The notes under the pieces are model-generated. The model did not search any database, had not been told where the DNA came from, and saw nothing but the letters and a program-made list of their open reading frames with translations. A program made the position numbers and the translations under genes. Positions 35,273-43,220 of a stretch of 64,000 nt of DNA are shown piece after piece. The stretch comes from Thalassobaculum fulvum (GTDB taxonomy: Bacteria; Pseudomonadota; Alphaproteobacteria; Thalassobaculales; Thalassobaculaceae), in NCBI RefSeq assembly GCF_014652915.1, contig NZ_BMZS01000004.1, positions 372,001 through 436,000 of the forward strand, written 5' to 3'. Position 1 is the first letter of the stretch, and every line of letters starts with the position of its first letter.

Positions 35273-36607
35273 CTACCGGTACGCGTGCAACGTACCGTCG
35301 TTGCCCAGAATATAGACCGTTCCGTCGGCGACGACCGGCGACACGTAGACCGGGTCGCCGATCTCGATATGTCCCAACAGCTCGCCGGTATACGGCGAGA
35401 TCGCATAGACGAATCCCTCGGAACTGCCGACCAGCAGCCGGTCCCCGACCAGCACCGGCCCGGTATACTGGATCGGCCCCTTGCGATCCTCCATGTCCTC
35501 GAACGGCGGCAGCCGGTGCACCCAGCGCACCCGCCCGTCGCGCCGCGACATCGCCACGACTTCGCCGTTCAGGCCGGTCACGAACAGGAAGTCGCCGGCG
35601 ACCCAAGGCATGTGGACGCTACCGACCGGCCGTTCCCACACGCGCGCGCCGGTGCGCAGGTCGATCGCCGCCATCCGACCGGCATGGCTGACCGCGAACG
35701 CCAGGTCGCGATCGATCACCGGGTTGCCGCGGATGTCGGCGAGCCGCGCGATCGCGCTCAGCGTCCGGATGCTGGCCAGGTTCTCGACCCAGACCACCCG
35801 TCCGTTCTCGGCCAGCAGGGCGTACAGTTCGCCGGAGGAGTACGGCGTCAGCACGGTCGAGCCCTCGACCGCCGGGGCAGCGCCGCCGAGCAGTGCGGCG
35901 ACCTCGTTGATCCCCTGGTGCTCCCACAGCCGCTGGCCGTCATCCGTCGACAGCGCGATCGTCCGGTTCTCGATGGTGACGACGTACATCTGGCCGTTCG
36001 CCACCGTCGGTGCGCCGCGGACCGGGCCGGACAGCCGGACCCGCCAGATCTCGCGCCCGTCCGCCGCCGACAGGGCCATCGCCTCGCCGACCCCGGTGGC
36101 GGCGTAGATCCGGTCGCCGTCGGCCGCGATCCCGCCGGCGAACACCGCGTCGTCGTCGCCGGGGTTGAGGTCCCTGGTCCACAGCGTGCGACCGTCGCGC
36201 GGATCGAGCGCCCGGAGTTCGGCCGCGGAATCCAGCACGTAGATTCGGCCCCCGGCGACGATCGGCTGCGCGAGCAGCGACTGCTCGTCGTCGCCGCCGT
36301 CGCCGATCGAGGCCGACCAGGCCTCGCCCAGGGCATCGCCGGCGGCCAGGTGACCGGGATTCTTGGCTGCGCTGCCGCCCGACTGCGGCCAGCCGGGATT
36401 TCGGTACGGCGGCGGCAGCACAACCGGAACCGACTCGAACTCGGTGTCCGCCTTGATGAGGTCGTCGGTCGTCAGGATCGAGATCCGATTGCCGGGCAAC
36501 GGGACCTCGGCATCCTCGCCGAAGAAACCGTTGCCGCCACAGGCCGAGAGGGCCATCAGGGCGAGCAGCGCGGCAGCGGCGGGGAGGCGGCGGGCGATCG
36601 GGCGCAT
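35273..36607 (-). CDS. bamB: outer-membrane assembly lipoprotein BamB-like
   Basis: Lipoprotein of 444 residues that belongs to the BAM machinery inserting beta-barrels into the outer membrane. Signal peptide with lipobox LSAC (Cys23), then an eight-bladed beta-propeller of PQQ-type repeats (for example GGRIYVLDSAAELRALDPRDGRTLW, AADGDRIYAATGVGEAMALSAADGREIW, VGDRLLVGSSEGFVYAISPYTGELL). It lies between a YfgM-like protein and der, the arrangement seen for yfgM-bamB-der in Proteobacteria. The N-terminal 40 residues after the lipid anchor are low in structure. Start ATG at 36607 gives a standard lipoprotein signal. Confidence 0.88.
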   Translation of the reverse strand: MRPIARRLPAAAALLALMALSACGGNGFFGEDAEVPLPGNRISILTTDDLIKADTEFESVPVVLPPPYRNPGWPQSGGSAAKNPGHLAAGDALGEAWSASIGDGGDDEQSLLAQPIVAGGRIYVLDSAAELRALDPRDGRTLWTRDLNPGDDDAVFAGGIAADGDRIYAATGVGEAMALSAADGREIWRVRLSGPVRGAPTVANGQMYVVTIENRTIALSTDDGQRLWEHQGINEVAALLGGAAPAVEGSTVLTPYSSGELYALLAENGRVVWVENLASIRTLSAIARLADIRGNPVIDRDLAFAVSHAGRMAAIDLRTGARVWERPVGSVHMPWVAGDFLFVTGLNGEVVAMSRRDGRVRWVHRLPPFEDMEDRKGPIQYTGPVLVGDRLLVGSSEGFVYAISPYTGELLGHIEIGDPVYVSPVVADGTVYILGNDGTLHAYR

Positions 36608-36624
36608 CGATTGTGTTCCGATCG

Positions 36625-37263
36625 TCAGCCGCCGAGCGCCCGGACCATCTCGGTCGCGCGTCCGCGGAGTCGGCTCGGCGTCGTCGCGTCGTCGGCCAGC
36701 GACTTGTAGAGCGCCAGCGCCTTGTCGGTCTCGCCGGCCTGCAGGCGGATCGCGGCCTCGGTCTCGACCGCCAGCGGGCGCCACGGGTTGCCGTCCACCA
36801 GTGCCGGCGCGAGCTCGCCGACCAGGGTCGCGGCGTCGACCGAACCGATGCGCATCCGCGCGGCCCAGACCCGGGCGAGGTCGGCATACGGTGCCTCGCC
36901 CTCGGCCGCGACCCTCCGGAACACGGCGAGCGCGGCATCGACGTCGCCGGCGGCGGCCAGGGCCGACGCCTCGCGAAGCCGGGCCAGGGTCGCATAGCCA
37001 CTGCCGGCGTCCTCGGCCAGCCCGGCGAACGCCTCGGCCGCTTCCTTCGGCTTGCCGGACGTCGCGAGATCGGCCGCGGCCTCGTAGCGGTCGCCCCGTT
37101 CGGCCTGGCGCTCGGCACTGTAGCGGGTCCAGAACACGTTCCCGGACACTGCCAGCACGACGCCGACGGCCACGGCGATCACCCAGCCGCCGTAGCGCTG
37201 CCACAGCTTCGCAGCCTTCTCCTGCTGAAGCTCCTCGTCGATCTCGCGGAAGATGTCGGCCAC
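36625..37263 (-). CDS. YfgM-like TPR inner-membrane protein
   Basis: Ancillary periplasmic-facing TPR protein of 212 residues, anchored by one membrane helix (about 27-46, YGGWVIAVAVGVVLAVSGNVFW) after a short cytoplasmic helix IFREIDEELQQEKA. About four TPR-like helical pairs follow (KEAAEAFAGLAEDAGSGYATLARLREAS, ALAVFRRVAAEG and so on). In Escherichia coli YfgM works with the SecYEG-associated chaperone PpiD and is next to bamB and der, as here. GTG at 37263 is chosen because AGGAGA lies eight bases upstream and the protein then opens with the family's helix. The longer upstream frame lacks a ribosome-binding site. Confidence 0.82.
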   Translation of the reverse strand: MADIFREIDEELQQEKAAKLWQRYGGWVIAVAVGVVLAVSGNVFWTRYSAERQAERGDRYEAAADLATSGKPKEAAEAFAGLAEDAGSGYATLARLREASALAAAGDVDAALAVFRRVAAEGEAPYADLARVWAARMRIGSVDAATLVGELAPALVDGNPWRPLAVETEAAIRLQAGETDKALALYKSLADDATTPSRLRGRATEMVRALGG

Positions 37264-37450
37264 GTTCGTCGTCTCCTGATCGATGGCCGGCCCGGCCACC
37301 GCTGGCTGCGGGCGCGCCACCGTAGCGAGGCGCCTGCCCGAAATCAAACTAGCACGTCGCCACGCGACGTTGCGCGGGGTTTACCCCAGGCGCGAATTCG
37401 GGAAAACTCCTTCTGTAACAATTCGGCAATCGGGGGATTCGAACCAGCCG

Positions 37451-37789
37451 ATGGACAATCTGATCCGCCTCCAAAGAGACCGGAAATCCCTCGGACATTT
37501 CTTCTTCACGCGCGGCGAGCTGGGCCAGCTCCTGTCGCTCTACTCGAGCCGGGTGGCATCGGGCGAGTGGCGGGACTACGCGCTCGACCACCTCGACGAC
37601 ATGGCGCTGTTCTCGATCTTCCGGCACACCCACGAGCGGCCGCTCTACTCGGTCGCCAAGGTCCAGCCCAAGGGCCAGCGCCGCCCGAGCTATGCCCTGT
37701 ACAGCGGCCCGAAGCGGCTGAAGACCGCCCAGAACCTGCGCGACCTGCTGCTGGCCTTCGACAAGCTGCCGCGCCTCGTGACCGGCTGA
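37451..37789 (+). CDS. DUF2794 domain protein
   Basis: A 112-residue cytoplasmic protein recognised as DUF2794, an alphaproteobacterial family of unknown function. Typical features are FFTRGELGQLLSLYSSRVASGEWRDYALDHL, MALFSIFRHTHERPLYSV and the C-terminal QNLRDLLLAFDKLPR. Length is normal. It is divergent from the YfgM-like gene, and the AT-rich 100 bases upstream (37350-37450) probably hold promoters for both. No cofactor motif or membrane segment is seen. Family recognition is from memory of the conserved core. Confidence 0.75.
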   Translation: MDNLIRLQRDRKSLGHFFFTRGELGQLLSLYSSRVASGEWRDYALDHLDDMALFSIFRHTHERPLYSVAKVQPKGQRRPSYALYSGPKRLKTAQNLRDLLLAFDKLPRLVTG

Positions 37790-37898
37790 GCCCGGATCCC
37801 CTCCGACCCCGATATCCCCGTTCCCGGGGCCAACCTGACGACCCCGGCGCCGCCGGATCGGCCGGCGTCGCCGTCGACGCCCCTTGTTCGCCGCGAAT

Positions 37899-37913
37899 GT
37901 TCCTGTTATGTTC
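37899..37913 (+). promoter_or_regulatory. LexA-type SOS box (GTTC-N7-GTTC)
   Basis: GTTCCTGTTATGTTC is a perfect match to the alphaproteobacterial LexA operator GTTC-N7-GTTC, 18 bases before the start codon of the Zn-ribbon gene and eight bases before its AAGGA ribosome-binding site. A third GTTC occurs at 37886. One or two chance matches per window are expected for an 8-base pattern, but this one is in the right place and in an AT-richer pocket. Confidence 0.6.
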
Positions 37914-37931
37914 TCATTCCAAGGAACGGAC

Positions 37932-38231
37932 ATGGACGGTCGTGTCATGGGACGGATGAAGCGGGAGCTGCTCGAGCGGGAAGACAACGCGTTGCGGGTG
38001 GAGCGGCTGGCCGACCTGCTGGCCGGGCGGGTCGGCGTGGCGTGCTCCTGCAACCGCTGCGGCCATCGGGCCGAGGCGCCGGTGACCCTGCTGCTCGCCC
38101 AGCTCGGGCCGGACTTTCCGGTACCCGAGATCGGGACCCGCATGCGCTGCGGGTCCTGCGGTTCGAAGGACGTGGCCACGCGCCCCGCACCGGTCGCCGA
38201 GCAGCGGCTGTCCCAGGCGGCGGTCGGATAG
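37932..38231 (+). CDS. small Zn-ribbon protein under a LexA-type box
   Basis: A 99-residue protein I do not recognise by family. It has a basic helix (MGRMKRELLEREDNALRVERLADLLAG) followed by a four-cysteine zinc-ribbon pattern, CSCNRCGH and, about 33 residues on, CGSCGS. Such treble-cysteine ribbons bind DNA, RNA or proteins. ATG at 37932 has AAGGA at 37921-37925; an upstream in-frame ATG at 37884 would put the LexA box inside the gene and is less likely. A LexA-type operator lies just upstream, so the gene may belong to the SOS response. Nothing else about its function is known. Confidence 0.65.
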   Translation: MDGRVMGRMKRELLEREDNALRVERLADLLAGRVGVACSCNRCGHRAEAPVTLLLAQLGPDFPVPEIGTRMRCGSCGSKDVATRPAPVAEQRLSQAAVG

Positions 38232-38427
38232 GCGCGGCACCGCCGGGCGGGCAAAATCTGCCGACGGGAAAGCCGCGACCGCCGGGGTGGCTTCCAGCAG
38301 CACCCGGTTCGTTGCGAATCGCCGGGGTTCCGTAGCCTCGCCAGCGGCACGGCGGTTGCAGAACGGGTGGACGGCACCGCCCGGACGGCGGTCCGCTCCG
38401 CAACCAGCCAACGGAGGCGCCTCTGCC

Positions 38428-38781
38428 ATGTCCCCCCAAGCCGACACCGATCTCTCTTCGAACGACCGGCGGCGCGACCGACGGATCGACGCCCCGATGA
38501 CCGTGGTCATCGGCAATACTCCCTACGCGATCGGCGACTGGAGCCTGGGCGGCGCCCGGATCGTCGACTACGTCGGCACCCTGACGCCGGGCGACGTCGC
38601 GCAGCTTCGCGTCCTGGTCCCGACCGCCGGTCCCGGGGCGCTGTTCCGGACCGAAGGGCGGGTCCAGCGGGTCGACCCCGACAGCGGCTCGCTGGGCCTC
38701 GAGTTCGAGGAACTCGACACCGTCGCGTTCGCCACGCTGAACCGGTATTTTCGAGAGCGTCTGTTCCGCGGCCACGCCTGA
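38428..38781 (+). CDS. PilZ-domain protein
   Basis: A 117-residue single-domain protein with the c-di-GMP-binding hallmarks of PilZ: the arginine loop RRRDRRIDAPM (RxxxR type) around residue 15, and GDWSLGGARI (D/N-x-S-x-x-G) around residue 38. A six-stranded barrel follows, ending LGLEFEELD. It probably senses cyclic di-GMP and controls motility, surface polysaccharide or adhesion through a partner. It is followed 21 bases later by a membrane protein of unknown function that could be such a partner. ATG at 38428 is preceded by CGGAGG. Confidence 0.82.
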   Translation: MSPQADTDLSSNDRRRDRRIDAPMTVVIGNTPYAIGDWSLGGARIVDYVGTLTPGDVAQLRVLVPTAGPGALFRTEGRVQRVDPDSGSLGLEFEELDTVAFATLNRYFRERLFRGHA

Positions 38782-38802
38782 CCGCGGGACGGAAGACGCG
38801 TC

Positions 38803-39372
38803 ATGACTGCCGAGCGACGCATGCGCCGACCGACTGCCTCCGCTTCGTCCACGGCCGCGGGCCGGGCTCCGGCCCGGCCGGTCGCCGACCGGAGCGACGA
38901 CGACGCCGACTCCGAACCGCTCTTCCCGAGCCTGCGCAAGCGCCCGGCCGAAGAGCGTGCCGACGAGATCGTCGACGCCCTGAAGGACGCGATCCTGAAC
39001 CCCGGCCGAGGCGACGGTGGCACCGGCATGGCCTATGCCGACTGGGCCAAGGTGGCCCGCAAGCGCATCACCCGGGCGATCCGCGAGGCCGAGGCTTCGG
39101 CCTCGATGCGCGAACTGATGTCGGCCCACCGGATCGGCGGCATGTGCCTGAGGGTCGGCTTCATGCTGCTGGCCTCGGTGATGGCGTTCACCGCGTTCTG
39201 GTACGGGATCGTGCACATCTGGCGCACCTACGGCGCGGCCTGGGGGCTCGGCGCGACGCTGTCGGCGCTCGGGCTTTCGTTCGCGTTCGTGGTCTCCGGC
39301 CTGTTGATGAGCAGCAGCGACATCGACGAGATGCGGAGCAAGATCCGCGACCGCTTCGGCGGCGACCGCTGA
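38803..39372 (+). CDS. unknown two-helix membrane protein
   Basis: A 189-residue protein I do not recognise. The N-terminal 60 residues are polar and disordered-looking. A conserved-looking helical stretch (LRKRPAEERADEIVDALKDAIL) and a basic helix (YADWAKVARKRITRAIREAEA) follow. Two membrane helices lie at about 118-140 and 148-170 (VGFMLLASVMAFTAFWYGI, LGATLSALGLSFAFVVSGLL). It ends in a charged cytoplasmic tail. It lies directly behind the PilZ gene and may be its membrane partner. No enzymatic motif is visible. Confidence 0.7.
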   Translation: MTAERRMRRPTASASSTAAGRAPARPVADRSDDDADSEPLFPSLRKRPAEERADEIVDALKDAILNPGRGDGGTGMAYADWAKVARKRITRAIREAEASASMRELMSAHRIGGMCLRVGFMLLASVMAFTAFWYGIVHIWRTYGAAWGLGATLSALGLSFAFVVSGLLMSSSDIDEMRSKIRDRFGGDR

Positions 39373-39445
39373 GAGGCGGCGATTGCCGGTCGGCGCCCCC
39401 GGCGGCTATCGTCGCCGGGACGAGAACCGACCGGGAGACGCCTCC

Positions 39446-40222
39446 ATGAACCTCGACCTGACCGGCAAGCGCGCGATCATCAGCGCCGGCGGTGCCGGCA
39501 TCGGCCGCAGGACCGCCGAACTGTTCACCGCCGCCGGTGCCCGGGTGGTCGTCTGCGACCTCGACGCCGACGCGCTGGAAACCGCCAAGGCCAGCATTCC
39601 CGGACTCGAAGGGTCGGTCTGCGACGTCGCCGACGCCGGCGCCTACCAGGCGTTCCTGGAGGGCGCCATCGACCGGCTCGGGGGGCTCGACATCATGGTC
39701 AACAACGCCGGCACCGCCGGCCCGACCGCCCCGGTCGAGGAGGTGGCGCTGGAGGACTGGACGGCCTGCCTGACCGTCAACATGACCAGCGCGTTCCTCG
39801 GCACCCGCACCGCGGTGCCGGCGCTCAAGAAGGCCGGCGGCGGCAGCATCGTGAACCTGTCCTCGGCCGCCGGGAAGTTCGCCTTCCCGATGCGCAGCCC
39901 GTACTCCGCCGCCAAGTTCGGCATCGTCGGCTTCACCCGCACCTGCGCGATGGAGCTCGGCCAGTACGGCATCCGCGTCAACTGCATCCAGCCCGGTCCG
40001 GTCGAGGGTGCGCGCATCGACCGGGTGATCAGGGCCAAGGCCGAGGCCCAGGGCATCTCCGAGAACGCCATGCGCGACCAGATGACCTCGGGAACCCATC
40101 TGCGGTCGTTCGTCACCGCCAGCGACATCGCCCACCAGATCCTGTTCCTGTGCTCGGACGCCGGCTGCCGTATCACCGGCCAGGCACTGAGCGTGGACGC
40201 GGGGCTGGAAGGGCTGATGTAA
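39446..40222 (+). CDS. short-chain dehydrogenase/reductase
   Basis: A 258-residue classical SDR. The NAD(P) loop is SAGGAGIGRRTAELF (TGxxxGxG replaced by SAGGAGIG), Asp in VCDLDADALE suggests NAD preference, NNAG is at residues 89-92, the catalytic triad is Ser in VNLSSAAG with YSAAKFG, and the C-terminus reads GQALSVDAGLEGL. No neighbour shows its substrate. Start ATG at 39446 with GGGAG upstream. Many such enzymes act on sugar or hydroxy acids; none can be chosen. Confidence 0.85.
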   Translation: MNLDLTGKRAIISAGGAGIGRRTAELFTAAGARVVVCDLDADALETAKASIPGLEGSVCDVADAGAYQAFLEGAIDRLGGLDIMVNNAGTAGPTAPVEEVALEDWTACLTVNMTSAFLGTRTAVPALKKAGGGSIVNLSSAAGKFAFPMRSPYSAAKFGIVGFTRTCAMELGQYGIRVNCIQPGPVEGARIDRVIRAKAEAQGISENAMRDQMTSGTHLRSFVTASDIAHQILFLCSDAGCRITGQALSVDAGLEGLM

Positions 40223-40229
40223 CCGGCAA

Positions 40230-41120
40230 ATGGTGCGGCGACTCGCCCGGCTGCTGCTCGTCCTGGCGCTGGCCGCCGCGGTTCCGGCGGCCGCCGCCGA
40301 GGACCCGACCGGTGCGGCCATCGCCACCCTGAACGCCGCGCGCGCCGACCGCGGGCTGGGACCGGTGGTCGAGCGCCGGGAACTGTCGGCGGCGGCGAGC
40401 GATCATGCGGCCGACCTGGCCCGGCACCGGTCTTTCGACCTGGAGGCGTCCGGGACGGTGCCGCTGCGCGAGCGCATGGCCAGGGCAGGATACGTGCCGC
40501 CGGCCAGCCGGACCCTGCTGACCGCCGGCTATCCGGACATCGGGCTGCTGTTCGAGAGCCTGCTGGGCGAGGACGCGTCGGTCGCGGCCTTGCTGGACCC
40601 GGACGTCGGCGAGATCGGCATCGGGCACACGCCCGGCCCGTACCGGGTCGCCGACGGCAGGATCGTCACCCACACCTGGCTGCTGATCCTGGCGCAGACC
40701 CGGTTCCAGCCGGTCGCCGACCCCGGCGGCCGGCTGCTGGCGGCGATCAACCGGGCACGGGGCCAACGCGGGATCGGAGCGGTCAGTCCGGTCGCCGGCC
40801 TCACCGCCGCCGCCCAGGACCATGCGCGCGACATGGTGGCCCGCGGCTACTTCGATCACCGGTCTCCGGAGGGCCGCAGCATCGCCGACCGGGCCCAGGG
40901 CCGGCACTACGACTTCCGCAAGATCGGCGAGAACCTGGCGGTCGGTCAGGCGACGCCGGACCAGGTGGTCCAGGCCTGGACCGACAGCCCAGGCCACGCC
41001 CGGGTGCTGTACGACCCGACGCTTCGCGAGGTCGGGATCGGCTACCTGCCCGGACCGCTCCGGAAGCCGCCGCAGACCTTCAACCACGTCTGGGTGGCGG
41101 TATTCGGCACCCGCCGGTAG
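40230..41120 (+). CDS. secreted tandem CAP-domain protein
   Basis: Exported protein of 296 residues. A signal peptide (about 1-22) is followed by two CAP (SCP/PR-1-like) domains. The second (about 165-290) is canonical: AAAQDHARDMVARGYFDHRSPEG, GENLAVG, and SPGHARVLYDPTLREVGIGYL contain the conserved His, Glu and His. The first (about 25-155) keeps AAASDHAADLARHR but lacks the GEN-type motif, so it may be inactive or structural. CAP proteins bind lipids or modify the envelope; in bacteria the role is largely unknown. It lies 7 bases after the SDR gene and so may be co-transcribed with it. Confidence 0.8.
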   Translation: MVRRLARLLLVLALAAAVPAAAAEDPTGAAIATLNAARADRGLGPVVERRELSAAASDHAADLARHRSFDLEASGTVPLRERMARAGYVPPASRTLLTAGYPDIGLLFESLLGEDASVAALLDPDVGEIGIGHTPGPYRVADGRIVTHTWLLILAQTRFQPVADPGGRLLAAINRARGQRGIGAVSPVAGLTAAAQDHARDMVARGYFDHRSPEGRSIADRAQGRHYDFRKIGENLAVGQATPDQVVQAWTDSPGHARVLYDPTLREVGIGYLPGPLRKPPQTFNHVWVAVFGTRR

Positions 41121-41151
41121 GTGTCCCGGGAGGGGGCCGCGAACCGGCCGG

Positions 41152-41775
41152 TCAGTCGCCGCGCCGGATCGCCGCCATGCCGAGGCCGGCGGCGATCAGC
41201 AGGCCGCCGGCCGCCCGGTCGAACCACATCACGACCGCCGGCCGGGTCGCGAAGCGCCGTAGCCGCCCGGCGAGCCCGCCATAGGCCGCCAGCACCACGA
41301 ACTCGACCGCCACCGAGGTCAGGCCGAGCAACAGCAGCTGGGCCGCGACGTTGCCGGCCGGATCGACGAACTGCGGCAGCAGCGCCCCGAAGAACAGGAT
41401 CGACTTGGGATTTGCCGCCTGCACCAGAAAGCCGCGCCGCAGCACCCGCCAGGCCCCCGCCGGCCTGGCCCGTGCCACCGCCAGCGCCTCCGGCCGGGCC
41501 AGCAAGGCCTGCAAGCCGATCCACAGCAGGTAGGCCACGCCCAGCCACTTGATCGCGAAGAACACCTCGTAGGACGCCAGCAGCAGGGCGCCGAGGCCGG
41601 TCGCCGACACCGCAAAGTACAGGGTGTTGGCCGACAGGATCCCGAGGCCCGCGGCGATCGCCGGGCGCGGTCCCTGCACCAGCCCCTGCCCCATGACGAA
41701 CAGGACGGCGGGTCCCGGCACCAGGCAGAGCAGGGTCTCGAGGACGGTGAAGGCGATCCAGGTCTCAAAGGACAT
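41152..41775 (-). CDS. LysE family exporter
   Basis: Amino-acid or small-molecule efflux protein of 207 residues, inner membrane. It shows the LysE/RhtB pattern: N-terminal helix with LCLVPGPAVLFVMGQGLVQG, GLGILSANTLYFAVSATGLGALL, the central LKWLGVAYLLWIGLQAL, RRGFLVQAANPKSILFFGALLPQFVDP, and final helices. NPK in the middle is the family's characteristic segment. Five to six membrane helices are predicted by eye. ATG at 41775 begins the first helix. Substrate cannot be told; homoserine, threonine and lysine are the usual candidates. Confidence 0.88.
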   Translation of the reverse strand: MSFETWIAFTVLETLLCLVPGPAVLFVMGQGLVQGPRPAIAAGLGILSANTLYFAVSATGLGALLLASYEVFFAIKWLGVAYLLWIGLQALLARPEALAVARARPAGAWRVLRRGFLVQAANPKSILFFGALLPQFVDPAGNVAAQLLLLGLTSVAVEFVVLAAYGGLAGRLRRFATRPAVVMWFDRAAGGLLIAAGLGMAAIRRGD

Positions 41776-41913
41776 CGGGCTCTCCAGCGCGTTCGGCTGC
41801 AACGCTAGACCAGACCACCCTCGGGAAACCAGCCGCGAAGACCGCAGAAAGGTTCCGGACCGGCCGGATTGCGGATACCCTTGGGGCGTCGCACCATTGC
41901 CGAGAGCCGTCCC

Positions 41914-42321
41914 ATGCGTGCGTACGTCCTGGCCTTGAGCCTGATCCTTCTCGTCGCCGGCGGTGCCCGGACAAGTGCCGCCAGCCATCCCGATCCCGCC
42001 GCGCACGATCACAGCGACCGGATCGGCGTCCTGCCGGACTCCTGGGTGGAGACCCTGGAGAGCGCGCATATCAGCGAGCAGACCGCCCTGATCGCGGGCG
42101 GTGCCACCGCCGCCGCGCTCGGCGTCGGCGCCGTGGCCGGCGCGTCCGCCGGCGGTGCCACCGGGGCCACGCTGTTCGCCCTCTGGCTCGCACATTGGCC
42201 GGTGCAGATCGCCCTGATGGGCGGCACCGGGTATCTCGCCTGGAACTATCTGTGGCCGGAGCCGCGGAAGCCGCTGGTGGTGGCGCCGGGCCCGTCGATC
42301 GACATCGGCTGGCGTCCCTAG
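41914..42321 (+). CDS. unknown exported or membrane protein
   Basis: A 135-residue protein I do not recognise. Residues 1-22 form a signal peptide (ALSLILLVAGGARTSA-A). A His/Asp-rich stretch (SHPDPAAHDHSDRIG) follows and could bind metal. Two hydrophobic segments (about 57-85, glycine-alanine-rich, and 90-112) come next, with a short proline-rich tail. It converges with the following minus-strand membrane gene across seven bases. The coding case rests on signal peptide, length and GC-codon bias. Confidence 0.6.
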   Translation: MRAYVLALSLILLVAGGARTSAASHPDPAAHDHSDRIGVLPDSWVETLESAHISEQTALIAGGATAAALGVGAVAGASAGGATGATLFALWLAHWPVQIALMGGTGYLAWNYLWPEPRKPLVVAPGPSIDIGWRP

Positions 42322-42328
42322 CGGAACC

Positions 42329-43189
42329 TCAGCCGTACAGCGCAGGCACCAGGCCTGGAACCAGCCAGGCGATCAGGATCGCGACGGCCGACGGCACCGC
42401 GACGACGACGGCGGTCGCCAGCGGCCGCAGCGCCGGGCTGGCGAGCGCCGGGACCCGCCTCGCCAGTGCCGGCACCACCGGCTGGAACAGCAGGGCCGAC
42501 AGCGCCAGCAGCACCAGCGTACCGTTGGCCGGCGTCAGCAGAGCCGCATTGCCGGCCAGTACCAGAGCCACGCCGGACCCGCCCAGCAGGCCGGCCGCCC
42601 CGAAGCCGAACCGCCGCCGCGGCCAGTTGCTCGCCAGCCAGCCGAGCCCGCAGGCGGCCAGCGGCAGCCCGATCGCCGCCAGTTCCGGCGCACCCGACAC
42701 CAGGCCGAGACAGGCGACACCGCCGGCAACAACGGCGGCGGTGACAGGGCCCTGAAGACCGTCGCCGGAAAGCTGGCCGAGCCTGGCGAGCAGCAGCCCG
42801 AGCACCAGCGACACCTCGCCGAACCGGTACAGGCTGCTGTCCTGCCCGTTCAGCAGCTCCGGCCCGCCGAGCCAGGCGATGCCGACCGCCGGCCACGCCA
42901 GGGCCGCCATGATGGTCAGGATGCGGCCGCGGGTCCCGAGGTCGATCGCCAGCCCCAGGAGCCCGCCCCCGAGCGCCAGCCAGGCGAGCTTGTCGATCGC
43001 CTCGGTCGGCGGCGTCCAGGGCCAGCCGGGCTGCACGGCGTAGCCGGCGATCATCCCGGCCGGGACAGCGACCGAGGCGATCCGCGCGGCCTCGTTCCGC
43101 CCGCCGATCAGGCGGACCAGCACCGCCACCGCGACGGTGACGGCGAGGGGCACGACGAGCCGGGCCAGATAGGTGTCGGTACTCGGCAT
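42329..43189 (-). CDS. unknown polytopic membrane protein
   Basis: Hydrophobic protein of 286 residues with eight to nine predicted membrane helices spread over its whole length (LVVPLAVTVAVAVLVRLIGG, LAWLALGGGLLGLAIDLG, ILTIMAALAWPAVGIAW, AALLTPANGTLVLLALSALLF and a final helix). I see no transporter or enzyme signature. It runs toward the exported protein gene and away from the nucleoside hydrolase, from which it is separated by 31 bases on the same strand; the two may share a transcript. Confidence 0.7.
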   Translation of the reverse strand: MPSTDTYLARLVVPLAVTVAVAVLVRLIGGRNEAARIASVAVPAGMIAGYAVQPGWPWTPPTEAIDKLAWLALGGGLLGLAIDLGTRGRILTIMAALAWPAVGIAWLGGPELLNGQDSSLYRFGEVSLVLGLLLARLGQLSGDGLQGPVTAAVVAGGVACLGLVSGAPELAAIGLPLAACGLGWLASNWPRRRFGFGAAGLLGGSGVALVLAGNAALLTPANGTLVLLALSALLFQPVVPALARRVPALASPALRPLATAVVVAVPSAVAILIAWLVPGLVPALYG

Positions 43190-43220
43190 GAACTCAGGAT
43201 GGCAAGGAACGGCCGACCGG

